From: Bryobacterales bacterium | GTDB lineage: Bacteria > Acidobacteriota > Terriglobia > Bryobacterales > Bryobacteraceae | DNA length: 64,000 nucleotides | Assembly: GCA_003164035.1 (NCBI GenBank) | Contig: PLRS01000074.1 | Location: 147,566 to 211,565 of the forward strand | Direction: 5' to 3' | In this document: piece by piece, positions 17,456 to 26,161 of the stretch | How the letters are laid out: every line of letters starts with the position of its first letter | Position numbering within the stretch: the stretch's first letter is position 1 | Translations under genes and position numbers: made by a program | Notes under the pieces: model-generated | What the model was told of the DNA's origin: nothing | Database searches by the model: none | Seen by the model: only the letters and a program-made list of their open reading frames with translations

Positions 17456-17600
17456 CGATTTCTCCTTTTGTCCCGGCGCTCGCGGTCGGGCCGGGTCCCG
17501 ATAATTGCGCAGTCTGCCGCGGCGGCCGCGCGGTTCGGTCCGGACGGCCCCCGCCGTCTACGGATTGCCGTGAGCCACTCGGTTTGCTACGTTGACTCAC

Positions 17601-18968
17601 ATGCGCATTCTACAGCCGGTCGTCTGGTCCAAAGGCACTTTTCTCAGCCCGCAGCACATGCAGATTCAGGACCGCTTCGCGGAAAGTGTCCTGCAGTTCC
17701 GCCTGGAGGCGCTGCAGTTCCGCCCCTGGGGCTTCAGCCGGCTCAAAATCAACCAGGACGCCCTGGCGGCCGGCCGGTTGGCCATTCACGAAGCCGCCGG
17801 CCTGTTTCCCGACGGCCTGCCCTTCGATATTCCCCGCTCCGACCCGGCGCCGCCCGTCAAGCCTCTGGCCGGCTATTTCGACCCCGACCAGAAGTCGCTT
17901 GACGTCTATCTGGCCATCCCCGATTTTCGCGCCAGCGGCGTCAACCTGTCCGTGCGCGAGCGCGGTCTCGATACCCGCTACCTGGCCGAAGTCGCCTCCT
18001 TCCGCGACGAGAATTCGGGGGCTTCGGAAAAGCCCGTGCAGTTCGCCCGCAAGAACTTTCGTCTTTTAGTGGAAGGCGAACCGAGGGGAGGCGCGGTGTC
18101 CATGCCCGTGGCCCGGGTGCTACGGATTTCCGGCGACACCTTTGAGCTGGACCCCAAGTTCGTGCCGCCGCTGCTCGATTTCGCCGCCAGCGATTTCCTC
18201 CTCACCATCACCCGCCGCCTGATCGAAATCCTCTCCGCCCGCGGCGCCGCCCTGGCCGGAATGCGGCGCCAGAAAAACCAGAGTCTGGCCGAGTTCACCA
18301 CCGCCGACATCGCCAATTTCTGGCTGCTCTATACCATCAATTGGCACTTCCCCCGCCTCCGCCACCTGTTCGAAACCCGCCGCGGCCACCCCGAAGGGCT
18401 GTTTCAGGTGATGCTTTCGCTGGCTTCCACCCTCACTACTTTTTCCATGCGCGTCGAACCGCGCGACCTGCCCCTTTACGATCACGAAAACCTGGGAGCC
18501 TCGTTCGACGAGCTCGACAAGCAACTGCGCGACCTGCTCGAAACCGTCATCCCCAGCAACTTCGTCTCGCTTCCCCTCAAGCTCATCCGCCCCGCCATCT
18601 ACGCCGCTTCCGTTTTCGAGGACCAATTCCTGGAAAACACCAAAATGTACCTCGCCATCCGCGCCGATATGCCCGAGGCCGAGTTGATCCAGAAGGTCCC
18701 TCAACTGGTGAAAGTCTGCTCCGCCAGCCACATCGAACATTTGATTTTGCAGGCTCTCAACGGCGTGCCGCTCACCCACGTCATGTCGCCGCCCACCACC
18801 ATCCCGATCAAGCTCGATCACCAGTACTTCAGCCTGAGCCAGGCCGGTGTGGCGTGGGAAGCCATCGCTCGCGCCCGCAACGTCGCCGCCTACATTCCGG
18901 CCGATTTTCAGAACCCGCAAGCCGAACTGATCATCCTGCTGCCCGAAGGCCAATCGCCGCCGGCTTAG
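17601..18968 (+). CDS. tssK: T6SS baseplate-membrane connector TssK (first copy)
   Basis: A 455-residue TssK. The N-terminal signature is PVVWSKGTFLSPQHMQIQDRF, followed by GFSRLKINQDAL; the middle shows IANFWLLYTINWHFPRLRH and the DLPLYDHENLG motif found in TssK. The C-terminal receptor-like domain ends YFSLSQAGVAWEAIARARNVAAYIP. ATG 17601 is chosen over a TTG three codons earlier. TssK trimers link the wedge to TssL/TssM. A second, diverged tssK lies 1.6 kb downstream. The 3' end is followed by a large inverted repeat. Confidence 0.94.
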   Translation: MRILQPVVWSKGTFLSPQHMQIQDRFAESVLQFRLEALQFRPWGFSRLKINQDALAAGRLAIHEAAGLFPDGLPFDIPRSDPAPPVKPLAGYFDPDQKSLDVYLAIPDFRASGVNLSVRERGLDTRYLAEVASFRDENSGASEKPVQFARKNFRLLVEGEPRGGAVSMPVARVLRISGDTFELDPKFVPPLLDFAASDFLLTITRRLIEILSARGAALAGMRRQKNQSLAEFTTADIANFWLLYTINWHFPRLRHLFETRRGHPEGLFQVMLSLASTLTTFSMRVEPRDLPLYDHENLGASFDELDKQLRDLLETVIPSNFVSLPLKLIRPAIYAASVFEDQFLENTKMYLAIRADMPEAELIQKVPQLVKVCSASHIEHLILQALNGVPLTHVMSPPTTIPIKLDHQYFSLSQAGVAWEAIARARNVAAYIPADFQNPQAELIILLPEGQSPPA

Positions 18969-18986
18969 ATAGTACAGGCGTTCGGA

Positions 18987-19062
18987 GTGGGACAGGCCTC
19001 CCGGCCTGTCGCGGCGTCGAAGCGGCTCTTCCAGCCAGCGACAGGCCAGGAGGCTGTCCCAC
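18987..19062. repeat. Inverted repeat, GTGGGACAGGCCTCC family, between convergent genes
   Basis: Left arm 18987-19010 (GTGGGACAGGCCTCCCGG...) and right arm 19040-19062 are near-perfect reverse complements. The left arm itself contains the small palindrome GACAGGCCTCCCGGCCTGTC. The element sits between the convergent ends of tssK1 and the GEFTRxF-array gene and could act as a bidirectional terminator. A second full copy lies at 56052-56118. Confidence 0.8.
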
Positions 19063-19089
19063 CAGGTACTTAGATGCCCTTGCTCCCCC

Positions 19090-20472
19090 TCACCGCTGGC
19101 TCAGCACCACCGCAAGCACGATCAGGGCCACCAGAACCACTCCGGCGGCGACCATGAGGGCGATCGCCGCCGGTGGCATCTTGGGCTTTGGGGGTGCCAT
19201 CGCAACCGCCGCCGGCTTCGCGGCCTCCGGCGGTTTGGCCGCTTCGGGCTTCTCGCCGAAAATCCTGGTGTATTCGCCCGGATCGGACCGCTGCCCGGTC
19301 TGCCTGGGCGCGTCCACGGCCTCTTTGGCAAGCTTCGCCGCTTCGTCGGAGTTGCCGAATAAGCTCGCTGCCGTGTTCAACGAACTGGGCCCGGACGGCT
19401 GCCCGGCCAAACCCTCTTCGCCCATCCCCGGGCCGAAGATTCTGGTGAATTCTCCCGCCTTCTGGAAGGGCCGGCTCTCGTTGGCGGTGGAGCGCGCCGC
19501 CCTGGCCTGCTCGCCGGCAATATCGATCGCCTCGCCCGAGAGTCCCGAGCCGAACAGCTTGGTGAACTCGCCGGTATCGGCCGGAGCCCAGTCGGCCGGC
19601 GCGCTCGGCAAGTCCACTTCGCGCCGCCCCGAAACGGATGGGCCGCTGGGAGGTATCGGCGCCACCGGACCCGGCCGATTCGCACCGCCCTGAACCGCTG
19701 GCGGAGGCGGGCCGAAGGCGCGGGTAAACTCACCCGGTTCCTGGGCCGCCGCCGGCGCGGGCGTGGCCTCGACCTGATGCGAGGGCGGGAACATCCGCTG
19801 GAACTCTCCCGCCGCATCGTCCAGCAGGCTGGGCGGCGCGGACGCCACCGGTGGACGAACCGGCTCGGAAAGCGGAAATAGCCGGGTGAACTCTCCCGGT
19901 TCCTCTTCCACCAGGCCCGGAGGCGCGGACGCTGCCGGACGGACCGGTTCCGCCGCCTGCACGACCGGCTCCGATGCCGCGAACAGCCTGGTGAACTCTC
20001 CCGGCTCCTCGTTCAAAAGGCCACCAGCCGGCGCCACGGCCACCGGATGAACCGGCTCCGCCGGCTGCACGACCGGCTCCGATGCCGCGAACAGCCCGGT
20101 GAACTCTCCCGGCTCCTCGTTCAAAAGGCCGCCAGCCGGCGCCGCGGCCACCGGAGCCGGCGCCGGAGGGCTGGGCGCTTTGGCCGCTTCCGCCTGCCGG
20201 CTCAACCATTCCCGCAGTCCCGAAAACCCTTCGCTGCTTTCCGTCACCGCGTATTGGGAACCCGCGAATTCTCCGATTTCGATCAGCGGCGCCGCCGGCT
20301 TTCCGCCCGCGCCCACCAGCTTCGCCTTCAGCTCCGCCAGCAGCGCTTGTCCCCGCGGATTGAACAGGTGGAGAAAGACGATTCGGCCGGTGGCGCTCTC
20401 GATTGCCCGAAAGGTCTTCGCCTCGCCATCCGCCAGCAGCCGCTCCAGTTCATATCTCGTATAGAAACTCAT
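19090..20472 (-). CDS. GEFTRxF-array protein: kinase-N-lobe-like head, eight Thr motifs, C-terminal membrane anchor
   Basis: A 460-residue protein of unknown function. Residues about 5-95 resemble a degenerate protein-kinase N-lobe: YELERLLADGEAKTFRA in place of the glycine loop, TGRIVFLHLF around the usual VAxK strand without the Lys, and a hinge-like YAVTESSEGFSGLREWL. Residues 96-420 are Pro/Ala-rich with eight motifs at 122, 158, 193, 222, 247, 301, 340 and 399: GEFTGLF, GEFTRLF twice, GEFQRMF, GEFTRAF, GEFTKLF, GEFTRIF and GEYTRIF. One hydrophobic helix (434-457) ends the chain, so it should be tail-anchored with the array in the cytoplasm. It lies between the two tssK genes on the opposite strand. 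A phospho-acceptor array role is inferred. Confidence 0.85.
   Translation of the reverse strand: MSFYTRYELERLLADGEAKTFRAIESATGRIVFLHLFNPRGQALLAELKAKLVGAGGKPAAPLIEIGEFAGSQYAVTESSEGFSGLREWLSRQAEAAKAPSPPAPAPVAAAPAGGLLNEEPGEFTGLFAASEPVVQPAEPVHPVAVAPAGGLLNEEPGEFTRLFAASEPVVQAAEPVRPAASAPPGLVEEEPGEFTRLFPLSEPVRPPVASAPPSLLDDAAGEFQRMFPPSHQVEATPAPAAAQEPGEFTRAFGPPPPAVQGGANRPGPVAPIPPSGPSVSGRREVDLPSAPADWAPADTGEFTKLFGSGLSGEAIDIAGEQARAARSTANESRPFQKAGEFTRIFGPGMGEEGLAGQPSGPSSLNTAASLFGNSDEAAKLAKEAVDAPRQTGQRSDPGEYTRIFGEKPEAAKPPEAAKPAAVAMAPPKPKMPPAAIALMVAAGVVLVALIVLAVVLSQR
19940..20155 (-). repeat. 108-bp tandem duplication inside the GEFTRxF gene
   Basis: Two adjacent 108-bp units (about 19942-20048 and 20050-20153) are nearly identical at DNA level, differing at only a few positions. 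They encode the first two 36-residue motif units of the array (the GEFTGLF and GEFTRLF repeats). The DNA similarity, beyond the protein motif, points to a recent in-frame duplication. Confidence 0.85.
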
Positions 20473-20572
20473 AGACGATTCCAGCCATCGATCGATGTAT
20501 TATGATGATGGCAATTTGTATCCAGGTGGTCAACAGCGTTACGATGCCGATGGAGTCTCTGGAAAGGCGGGG

Positions 20573-21928
20573 ATGAAAAATCTTTCACGCGTCGTCTGGT
20601 CGGAAGGGATGTACGTCGGGCCTCACCATTTTCAGGCCCAGAACCGCTATTTCGAAGACACCATTCAGTTCTCCACTTCCACCGTCTGGTACCAGCCGTT
20701 CGGATTTTGCGGCTACCACCTGGACGCCGAAGCTCTGCGCAACGGCACTGTGAACTTGACCCACGCCCGCGGCGTCTTCCCCGACGGCCTCGCCTTTCAC
20801 ATGCCGGAGCACGACGAACTCCCCGAGCCGCGCCGCATCGCCGAACTGTTTCCCGCCGTCGAGGACAGCGTGGATATTCTGCTGGCTATTCCGGAGCTGC
20901 GGCCGGATGGCTTTAACTGCGCCCTCAACGACGCCGAGAAATCCCTGCCCATTCGCTACCTGGCCGAGGAGAAACCGCTGCCGGACGAAAACACCGGCCG
21001 CGATGTCAAGATGATTCAGTTGGGGCGCAAGAACGTCCGCCTCCTGCTCAGCACCGAAAGCGCCGAAGCCATGGTGACGCTTCCTCTGGCGCGCGTCCGC
21101 CGCCAGGGAACCAGCCAGTTTGTTTTCGACGAACACTTCTTTCCCCCTTGCCTGCAAATCAGCGCCTGCCCGCCCCTGATGGCCCTGGTGCGCCGCCTGA
21201 TCGACGTGCTGCAGGAAAAATGCCGCACCGTGGCGCGTCCCAAGCAGCCGGGAGCCGCCACCGTCTCCGGCTTTTCCGCCGAAGGCATCGCCAACGCCTG
21301 GTTCCTCCACTGCCTGAACTCCAGCCTGGGGCCGCTCCGCCATCTCTGCGTTTCCAAACGCGCCCATCCGGAGGAAGTCTTCGTCGAGCTGGCGGGCCTG
21401 GCCGGCGCCCTTTGCACCTTCAGTTTCGACTCCCAACCCGGCTCCCTCCCCCTGTACGATCACCGCAACTTGGCCGACTGCTTTGAAACCATCGACCGGC
21501 ACATTCGCACCCACCTGGAGCTGATCGTCCCCAGCAACTGCGTCCAGCTCGCCCTGACGCAATCCTCCCGTTTCTTTTGGGAAGCCCGCGTCACCGACGA
21601 ACGCACCCTCAACCGCTCGCGCTGGATCTTTGGAATTCGCTGCGCCCTGGGAGAAGCCGACTTGATCGAAAGCACCGCCCGGCTGGTCAAACTCTGCGCC
21701 CGCGACTTCGTTCCCCGCTTGGTCGAACGCGCGCTGTCCGGGCTGAAACTTACCCATATCCCCGTGCCGCCCCCGGCGCTTTCTCCCAAACTCGAGTTCC
21801 AGTATTTCGCCATCGATAAGGCCGGCCCCTGCTGGGAGCGCCTGGTCAAGACCCGGGAAGTCGGCATCTACGTCCCCGGCGAATTGCCCGATCCGGAAAT
21901 CGAACTGTCGGTGATACTGGAATCATAA
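20573..21928 (+). CDS. tssK: T6SS TssK paralogue (second copy)
   Basis: A second full-length TssK of 451 residues. VVWSEGMYVGPHHFQAQNRYFED is the TssK N-terminal signature, and GLAFHMPEHDELPEPR, NAWFLHCLNSSLGPLRHL, SLPLYDHRNLADCFE and QYFAIDKAGPCWERLVKTREVGIYVP parallel the first copy. The two share architecture but differ widely in sequence. ATG 20573 with GGAAAGGCGGGG ahead is preferred over upstream in-frame codons. It is followed after 10 bp by tssL, so this copy is the one coupled to the membrane-complex genes. Confidence 0.93.
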   Translation: MKNLSRVVWSEGMYVGPHHFQAQNRYFEDTIQFSTSTVWYQPFGFCGYHLDAEALRNGTVNLTHARGVFPDGLAFHMPEHDELPEPRRIAELFPAVEDSVDILLAIPELRPDGFNCALNDAEKSLPIRYLAEEKPLPDENTGRDVKMIQLGRKNVRLLLSTESAEAMVTLPLARVRRQGTSQFVFDEHFFPPCLQISACPPLMALVRRLIDVLQEKCRTVARPKQPGAATVSGFSAEGIANAWFLHCLNSSLGPLRHLCVSKRAHPEEVFVELAGLAGALCTFSFDSQPGSLPLYDHRNLADCFETIDRHIRTHLELIVPSNCVQLALTQSSRFFWEARVTDERTLNRSRWIFGIRCALGEADLIESTARLVKLCARDFVPRLVERALSGLKLTHIPVPPPALSPKLEFQYFAIDKAGPCWERLVKTREVGIYVPGELPDPEIELSVILES

Positions 21929-21938
21929 GGATTCGCTC

Positions 21939-22661
21939 GTGCCCAACTCTGAACAGGGACGCCCGCTTGCCCCCGCCTCGCCCGATAACCTCGCCTTGCA
22001 GCTTCAGGAGTTGTTCACGGCCATCGTGCGGCTGCGCGCGCGCCGGCAGCAGGTGAGCAACGCCGAGCTGTTCCGCGGCCAGGTGCTGAATTCCGTCAAG
22101 ACCGCCGAGCAGGCGGCCCGGGCCAGCGGTTACACCGACGCCGACATCCGCCTCGCCGTGTTTGCCGTCGTCGCTTTTCTCGACGAATCCCTCCTGAACC
22201 TGCGCCAGGCCGTGTTCAACGATTGGGTGCGCAGGCCGCTCCAGGAGGAGATGTTCGGCCGTCACGTCGGCGGCGAAGTCTTCTTCGATCACCTGCAGGA
22301 ACTGCTGGAGCGCCGCGATTCGGTGGAAGTCGCCGACGTTCTGGAAGTGTTTTATCTCTGTCTCCTGCTCGGCTACCTGGGGCGCTTCAGCATCAGCTCC
22401 AAGGGCGACCTGCAAGCCTTGATGCAGCGGACCAATGACAAGATCCAACGCATCCGAAAGTCCGGGCCGGATCTATCGCCGCAGTGGGCCTTACCCGATG
22501 AGGCGGCCCGCCAATTGCGATCCGACCCATGGATGCGCCGTTTGCTCGTCGGCGCCGCGATTTCCGCCGCTGTGGCATTGCTGCTGTTCCCCGTCTGCAG
22601 GCTGTCTCTCGCGTCGGAAGTCAACGCCATCGGGCAAATCTCGAGCCCGGGGGGGCCATAA
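21939..22661 (+). CDS. tssL: T6SS membrane protein TssL (DotU/IcmH)
   Basis: A 240-residue inner-membrane protein starting at GTG 21939 behind AAGG. The cytoplasmic DotU domain shows ADIRLAVFAVVAFLDESLLN, WVRRPLQEEMFGRHVGGEVFFDHLQELL and EVFYLCLLLGYLGRFS, the defining TssL pattern. A single C-terminal membrane helix (about 202-222) follows. There is no peptidoglycan-binding OmpA domain. TssL pairs with TssM, encoded 7 bp downstream, and docks the TssK-containing baseplate. Confidence 0.94.
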   Translation: MPNSEQGRPLAPASPDNLALQLQELFTAIVRLRARRQQVSNAELFRGQVLNSVKTAEQAARASGYTDADIRLAVFAVVAFLDESLLNLRQAVFNDWVRRPLQEEMFGRHVGGEVFFDHLQELLERRDSVEVADVLEVFYLCLLLGYLGRFSISSKGDLQALMQRTNDKIQRIRKSGPDLSPQWALPDEAARQLRSDPWMRRLLVGAAISAAVALLLFPVCRLSLASEVNAIGQISSPGGP

Positions 22662-22668
22662 CAATTCC

Positions 22669-25600
22669 ATGGGGTATTTCGGTACCTACCTGATTTCCGC
22701 GGTCTTCATGATCGTGTTCCTTGGGGTCTCGTGGGTCGTCACGGGCCTGCTTCACCTTTCTTCCACGGCGGAAATGATGGTGCGGATGCTGCTGGTCGGG
22801 TTAGTATGCGCCGGATTCGCCGCCCTCTTCTATTTCCGTTCCCGCCGCCAGACCCGGCCCTCCACCGATGCCGAACGGGCCCAGGAGGACATGGCCACTT
22901 CCGAGCGGGAAATCGGCTTCTTCGTCCGCGACGCCGAAACCCGCCTGGCCGCCTCCAATCTCGGCAAGGAAGCCAAGCTCAGCCAGTTGCCCGTCTTCTT
23001 TCTGATTGGCGAAACCGCCTCGGCCAAGACCAGCGTCTTCGTCAACTCCGGCGTCGAGCCCGATCTGCTCGCCGGACAGGTCTATCAGGGCAGCCTGATT
23101 GTGGCCACCCGTCCGCTCAATATCTGGCTGGCGCAGCGATCCATTTTCGTCGAGGCCGGCGGCCAGTTGCTGGGTGAGCCGGCCCGCTGGGCAAGGCTCG
23201 TTAAGCGGCTTCAACCCCTGGGACGCCGCCTGTTCGGTTCGAAACCCGCGCCGCGGGCCGTCATCGTCTGCGTCGATTGCGAAACGTTTCTCAAGCCCGG
23301 CGCCGACGAAAAGCTGGCCACCATGGCCCGCGCCCTGCATACCCGCATCGGCGAGATCGCCCAGATCCTCGGCGCCCGCCTCCCCATTTACGTTCTCTTC
23401 ACCAAGCTCGACCGCCTGGCCTGGTTCACCGACTACGTCCGCAACCTCACCGACGACGAGGTCAATCGCGTCCTGGGCGTCACCCTCCCCCTGCGCACCG
23501 GCCGGGAGCAGGGCGGCGTCTATGCCGAAGAGGAATCCCGCCGCCTGGCCGCCGCCTTCGAGGATCTCTTTCACAGTCTTTGCGGCAAGCGCCTTCCCTT
23601 CCTCGGCCGCGAAAATCAGGCCGACAAACTGGGACCCGTCTACGAGTTTCCGCGCGAGTTCCGCAAACTCCGCAACGCCGCCGTACGCTTTCTGGTGGAC
23701 CTCAGCCGCCCCAGCCAGTTGCGCCTCGACCCGTTTCTGCGCGGCTTCTATTTCTCCGGCGCGCGTCCCGTCACGGTGAAGGATTTGGGACCGGTAGCGC
23801 GCGCGGCCCCCGAAGGAAGCCTCAATCGCGAGGCTACCGGCATCTTCGACCAGCAGGGCTTGGCGGAACCGCCCACCCCCGCCAGCCCCGCCGCTCGCAC
23901 CCGCCGTGTGCCGCAATGGCTGTTTCTCGGCCATCTGTTCAGCGGCGTCATTCTCCGCGACGGCGCCGCGCTGGGCGTCAGCGGCCAAACCCGGAACCGC
24001 GAGATCGTCCGGCGCCTGGCTGCCGCCGCCGCCGCCGGCCTTTTCCTCGTCTGGTCCATCGGAATGGTGGTGTCCTATTTTCGCAATCGCGCCCTGGAAT
24101 CCCAGGTCTCCGGCGCCGCCCGCGGGATTGCCCGCCTCGAAACCGGCGGCGCCGCTCAACAGCTACCCTCGCGTGATGCGCTGGAGCGTCTCGACACGCT
24201 GCGCGAAACCCTGGAGCGTCTTTCCCTGTACGAGCGTGAAGGAGCCCCCTGGAGCTTGCGTTGGGGGCTCTATGTCGGCAGCGACCTTTATCCGCCCGCC
24301 CGCCGCCTCTACTTCGCCCGCTTCCACCAGTTACTATTCGGTTCCACCCAGGCCGCGCTGGTCGATACGCTGCGTAAGTTGCCGCCCAAACCGGGGCCGA
24401 ACGACGAATATAAGCCCACTTACGACACTCTTAAGGGCTATTTAATTACCACTTCCAATCACGACAAGAGTACCCGCGAATTTCTGTCCCCTCTCTTGCT
24501 CGATCGCTGGACGGCCGGCCGCCAGATCGACCCCGGCTTGACCGCCCTGGCCCAGCGCCAGTTCGATTTCTATGCCGACGAACTGGTCGTCTCCAATCCC
24601 TTCTCTTCCGCCAACGAACCTGACGCCGTGGAGCAGGCGCGCGCTTACCTGGCCCAATTCAACGCCATCGAGAGTATCTATCAGTTCATCATCGCCGAGG
24701 CTTCGCGGCAGAAGCCGTCCATCAACTTCAACCGGCAGTTTCCCGGCTCGACCGCCTACGTGATCAATAACCTCAGCGTGCCGGGCGCCTTTTCCCTGGA
24801 TGGCTGGAAGTTCGTCGAAAACGCCATCGGCAACGTCAGGCGCTTTTTCGGCGGCGAAAGCTGGGTGCTCGGCAACCGGGCTTACACCAACCTGGACCCT
24901 GTAGCCATCGGTCCCGCCCTGCGCGAGCGTTATCACAAGGATTACATCGCCAACTGGCGCACTTATCTGACTAAGTCTCAAGTGGCGCCTTACGCGAGCG
25001 TATCCGACGCGGCCCAGAAACTCGGCCAGTTATCCAGCAACCAGTCTTACCTGCTGGGCTTGTTTTGCGTCGCGTCCGTCAATACTTCGGTTCCCGATCC
25101 GGACACCGCCGCGCCCTATCAGCCGGTGCAGTATGTCACTCCGCCGGGTTGCACCGACCGTTACATTTCGGGCAATAACAGCCCCTATGCCAGCGCCCTG
25201 GTCAGCCTGCAATCCTCCATGGAGCGCGTCGCCAGAAGCGGCGGCGAGGTGAAAGACGACGTCGTCTCCGCCACCATGGACGACGCCACCAACGCCTACA
25301 AAGTGACCCGCCAGATCGCCCAGAGCTTTCGCACCGATCGCGAAGGCAACGTTCACGGCATGGTGGAAAAGCTGATGGAGGACCCCATCCGCCAGGCCGA
25401 AGCCCTGCTGGGACGCCTGGGACCGTCGCAAATTAACGCCGAAGCGAAGCGGTTCTGCGGCGACTTCGCCGGACTTACCAATAAGTACCCCTTCAATACG
25501 GCTTCGGAGAACGATGCCACCCTCGACGAGTTGAATTCTTTCTTCCGCCCGGGTGACGGTAAGATCGCCGCCTTCGCCCAAACTAACCTGCGCAATTACC

Positions 25601-26157
25601 TGGAGCAGCGCGGCAATGAATGGGTGCGTAAGTCCGACACCCGCGTCCAGGTCAGCGACGCTTTCCTGCGTTTTCTCAACCGCGCCACCGCCCTGAGTGA
25701 CGCACTCTATAAAGGCGGAGCCAGGGACCCAAGTCTCACTTACAACATGAAGGCGCTTTCCGCCGAAGGTCTGAAAAGCGTAACGCTGAGTCTCGACGGG
25801 CAAATGCTCAAAGCCGCTGGCGCCGGAGGTGAGTCGAAGGACTTCACCTGGCCCGGTTCGAGTGTCAGGGCGGCCAGGCTTTCGGGAAGTTTAGGAGGTC
25901 CCGAGCTGGGATTCATCACCTATGACGGCCTGTGGGCCGCGTTCCGCTTCTTCGGCGATGCCGACCGCTTCCAGGCCTCGGGCGCCGCCTACACCCTCCA
26001 GTGGGTGCCCCGCCAGGGCCAGGCCGGTCAACCCATGCGCCTCGATAGCGGCAAAGCCCTGGCCCTCCCCTTCCTGCTGGATTTGAAGGGCGCCCCGCCC
26101 ATCTTCCAGAAAGGCTATCTGTCCGGCTTCCAGTGCGTCTCCGACGTGGCACGCTAG
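22669..26157 (+). CDS. tssM: T6SS membrane protein TssM (IcmF/VasK)
   Basis: A 1162-residue IcmF-type protein. Two N-terminal membrane helices (about 5-28 and 38-56) precede a cytoplasmic NTPase-like domain with the P-loop-like FFLIGETASAKTSVFVNSG and the IYVLFTKLDRL nucleotide-specificity motif; a third helix is at about 450-470. The periplasmic part has the ENAIGNVRRFFGGESW and C-terminal beta regions typical of TssM. The Walker A is unusual: G-x4-A-K-T rather than G-x4-G-K-T. The frame is open upstream into tssL, but ATG 22669 gives the expected membrane start. No TssJ lipoprotein partner is seen. Confidence 0.95.
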   Translation: MGYFGTYLISAVFMIVFLGVSWVVTGLLHLSSTAEMMVRMLLVGLVCAGFAALFYFRSRRQTRPSTDAERAQEDMATSEREIGFFVRDAETRLAASNLGKEAKLSQLPVFFLIGETASAKTSVFVNSGVEPDLLAGQVYQGSLIVATRPLNIWLAQRSIFVEAGGQLLGEPARWARLVKRLQPLGRRLFGSKPAPRAVIVCVDCETFLKPGADEKLATMARALHTRIGEIAQILGARLPIYVLFTKLDRLAWFTDYVRNLTDDEVNRVLGVTLPLRTGREQGGVYAEEESRRLAAAFEDLFHSLCGKRLPFLGRENQADKLGPVYEFPREFRKLRNAAVRFLVDLSRPSQLRLDPFLRGFYFSGARPVTVKDLGPVARAAPEGSLNREATGIFDQQGLAEPPTPASPAARTRRVPQWLFLGHLFSGVILRDGAALGVSGQTRNREIVRRLAAAAAAGLFLVWSIGMVVSYFRNRALESQVSGAARGIARLETGGAAQQLPSRDALERLDTLRETLERLSLYEREGAPWSLRWGLYVGSDLYPPARRLYFARFHQLLFGSTQAALVDTLRKLPPKPGPNDEYKPTYDTLKGYLITTSNHDKSTREFLSPLLLDRWTAGRQIDPGLTALAQRQFDFYADELVVSNPFSSANEPDAVEQARAYLAQFNAIESIYQFIIAEASRQKPSINFNRQFPGSTAYVINNLSVPGAFSLDGWKFVENAIGNVRRFFGGESWVLGNRAYTNLDPVAIGPALRERYHKDYIANWRTYLTKSQVAPYASVSDAAQKLGQLSSNQSYLLGLFCVASVNTSVPDPDTAAPYQPVQYVTPPGCTDRYISGNNSPYASALVSLQSSMERVARSGGEVKDDVVSATMDDATNAYKVTRQIAQSFRTDREGNVHGMVEKLMEDPIRQAEALLGRLGPSQINAEAKRFCGDFAGLTNKYPFNTASENDATLDELNSFFRPGDGKIAAFAQTNLRNYLEQRGNEWVRKSDTRVQVSDAFLRFLNRATALSDALYKGGARDPSLTYNMKALSAEGLKSVTLSLDGQMLKAAGAGGESKDFTWPGSSVRAARLSGSLGGPELGFITYDGLWAAFRFFGDADRFQASGAAYTLQWVPRQGQAGQPMRLDSGKALALPFLLDLKGAPPIFQKGYLSGFQCVSDVAR

Positions 26158-26161
26158 CAGC

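Noticed and set aside
19090..20472. CRISPR-like array suggested by regularly spaced repeats
   Set aside because: The repeats are in-frame coding motifs of variable spacing, with one true DNA duplication. No CRISPR array or cas gene is present anywhere in the window.
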